Source of the DNA: Lamellibrachia columna
Lineage: Eukaryota; Annelida; Polychaeta; Sabellida; Siboglinidae
Direction of reading: 5' to 3'
Assembly: GCA_963662155.1 (NCBI GenBank)
Contig: OY759263.1
Span: 18,044,894 to 18,108,893, forward strand
Length of the DNA: 64,000 nt
Every line of letters starts with the position of its first letter. Positions within the stretch are counted from its first letter, which is position 1. A model generated the notes under the pieces. That model ran no database searches. It was not told where the DNA came from and saw only the letters and a list, made by a program, of their open reading frames with translations. This document shows, piece after piece, positions 62,865-64,000 of the stretch. The translations under genes and the position numbers were made by a program.

Positions 62865-64000
62865 CTGAAACATATCGAAAGGAAAGTATTATTTCACATC
62901 TTGATCTCACCTAGAAACTATGAGAAATGTTCTTTCTCACAATTGTTTGGATTAATACTTCAGAGAAGATGCAAAATAAAAATATTCATGCAAAATAGAT
63001 TGCATTTGGTAAGTATTACATATGTTCAACCCAATAAATTTCTGTGTAAAGAAAGACCTGATAAAACTCAATAATTATACACATACCTGCTTAAGAAACA
63101 AAAGAAAGATCCAGGAGTATTCATAATTCCATTCAGGGTTGGCAGGTTTTTGGCACAATGTAGTCATAACTGTTTTTAACGCAGTAAAATCTGCCCCAGC
63201 AAAAACTGGTTTTTGCCAACCAAAATTACAAAAACTGACAAGAAATTTTACCAGTTTTTACTGACCACCTGGGCAACAAAAAAAAAGTGAGGAAAAACCT
63301 CAACCTCAGTTTTTACAAAAAAACCTGCTGGTTAAAAACCCAATACAAACAAGCAATATAGTGTTGTCTAACTATGTAAAATGAACTGAACAGTTCACAG
63401 TAAACTATTTTAGAGATGGCATTTAAAAGGTCTGAACTAACTAATATTATAACAATTATGTGGTGTTGCACAGGAAATCAACAAATGCCAACTTCTAAAA
63501 TCATTCTTGCATACTGTGGCGACAACTAGTGGTGGCTAAGAAAACTAACAGAATTCCAGATCTAATAAAGGGCTGTTTATGCGAGCAATTTCTTTCCAAG
63601 TTGTTGGTGTTGTTTGATATTGCAAAGCAAAAATCGGTCATGTACACTAGGGCCAATATTTTGTGCAATTATGTTGGGGAAAATCGGGACTGGTCCCAAT
63701 TTTGTTGGCTGTAATTTTTAAAGAGTGGCCAATCAGCAACCACCTAAAAACGTGTAATAAAACTAACCATGTGCAACTAAAATAAAAATATTACGCGACT
63801 GGTTTACTGAGAATGTGTTTTCTAAAAGTGGGAGATTCCGGTAGTTTCTCCGGTTGACTGTGGGTTAACTTATTGACCAGTGCGACTGATAAGCGCATGC
63901 GCAGTTCTATGACAATTTGGTAACCTAGACTCGGCATGATGTATTAAACGAGGCCAGCTTACACAGAACCAGTACAGTCTCAAACAAATACACTGTATGC
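62865..64000. other. TBC1D5 intron upstream of exon A, right edge
   Basis: No exon of TBC1D5 recognised here; the exon with the preceding R-S-x-x-W-K-L-F segment must lie beyond the window. Besides the inverted repeat at 63640-63845 the interval holds a run of AAAACTGG/CCAGTTTTT motifs at 63195-63340. Confidence 0.4.
63640..63845 (+). repeat. Interspersed repeat, second arm of an inverted pair
   Basis: GGCCAATATTTTGTGCAATT, CGGGACTGGTCCCAATTTTG, AGTGGCCAATCAGCAACCAC, AACTAACCATGTGCAACT and AAAAGTGGGAGATTCCGG, in the order and sense opposite to 62190-62400. Origin not recognised. Confidence 0.85.

Overview
This is a window of nuclear DNA from an animal, most likely an aquatic invertebrate bilaterian. 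Three things point there. Two protein-coding genes are split into many short exons with GT-AG introns. Non-LTR retrotransposons of the CR1, RTE, L2 and jockey-like groups are abundant. The introns are full of AT, AC and longer tandem repeats. I cannot name the species. No prokaryotic signal, rRNA, CRISPR array or canonical tRNA gene was seen.

Layout. About 0.38-19.73 kb, minus strand: the 5' part of a receptor guanylate cyclase / natriuretic-peptide-receptor-like gene. Nine phase-compatible exons give a signal peptide, an ANF-receptor ectodomain and one transmembrane helix; the intracellular part lies beyond the left edge. Its introns hold an RTE element with an intact 1003-residue ORF, a dead CR1 copy, a 24-bp minisatellite with 144-bp higher-order structure, a jockey-like reverse transcriptase broken by a CR1 insertion, and a TIR-flanked DNA transposon. 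About 19.7-43.3 kb is mainly transposon territory. It includes a CR1 copy (minus, 21.1-24.96 kb) with an intact 957-residue ORF2, a nearly identical but mutated full-length-like CR1 copy (plus, up to 38.4 kb), a degraded RTE copy, an hAT-like remnant with a nested CR1 tail, and several short LINE scraps. 43.38-44.43 kb, minus: an intronless class A GPCR of 350 residues. 45.4-62.9 kb, minus: fifteen exons of TBC1D5, a Rab GTPase-activating protein that works with retromer. The first coding exons lie beyond the right edge and the last is not located. Its introns hold L2, CR1 and other LINE fragments, a head-to-head SINE pair and several minisatellites.

The two observations I rate highest: (1) both long CR1 copies end ORF1 with the canonical -1 frameshift heptamer UUUAAAC directly followed by UAG, and the -1 frame leads straight into ORF2, which has no AUG before its first endonuclease motif; (2) in TBC1D5 several minisatellites begin at, or contain copies of, 3' splice sites, so some introns carry many duplicated acceptor-like sequences. 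Exon boundaries were assigned by eye from GT/AG dinucleotides, frame continuity and remembered family alignments. No search or alignment software was used.
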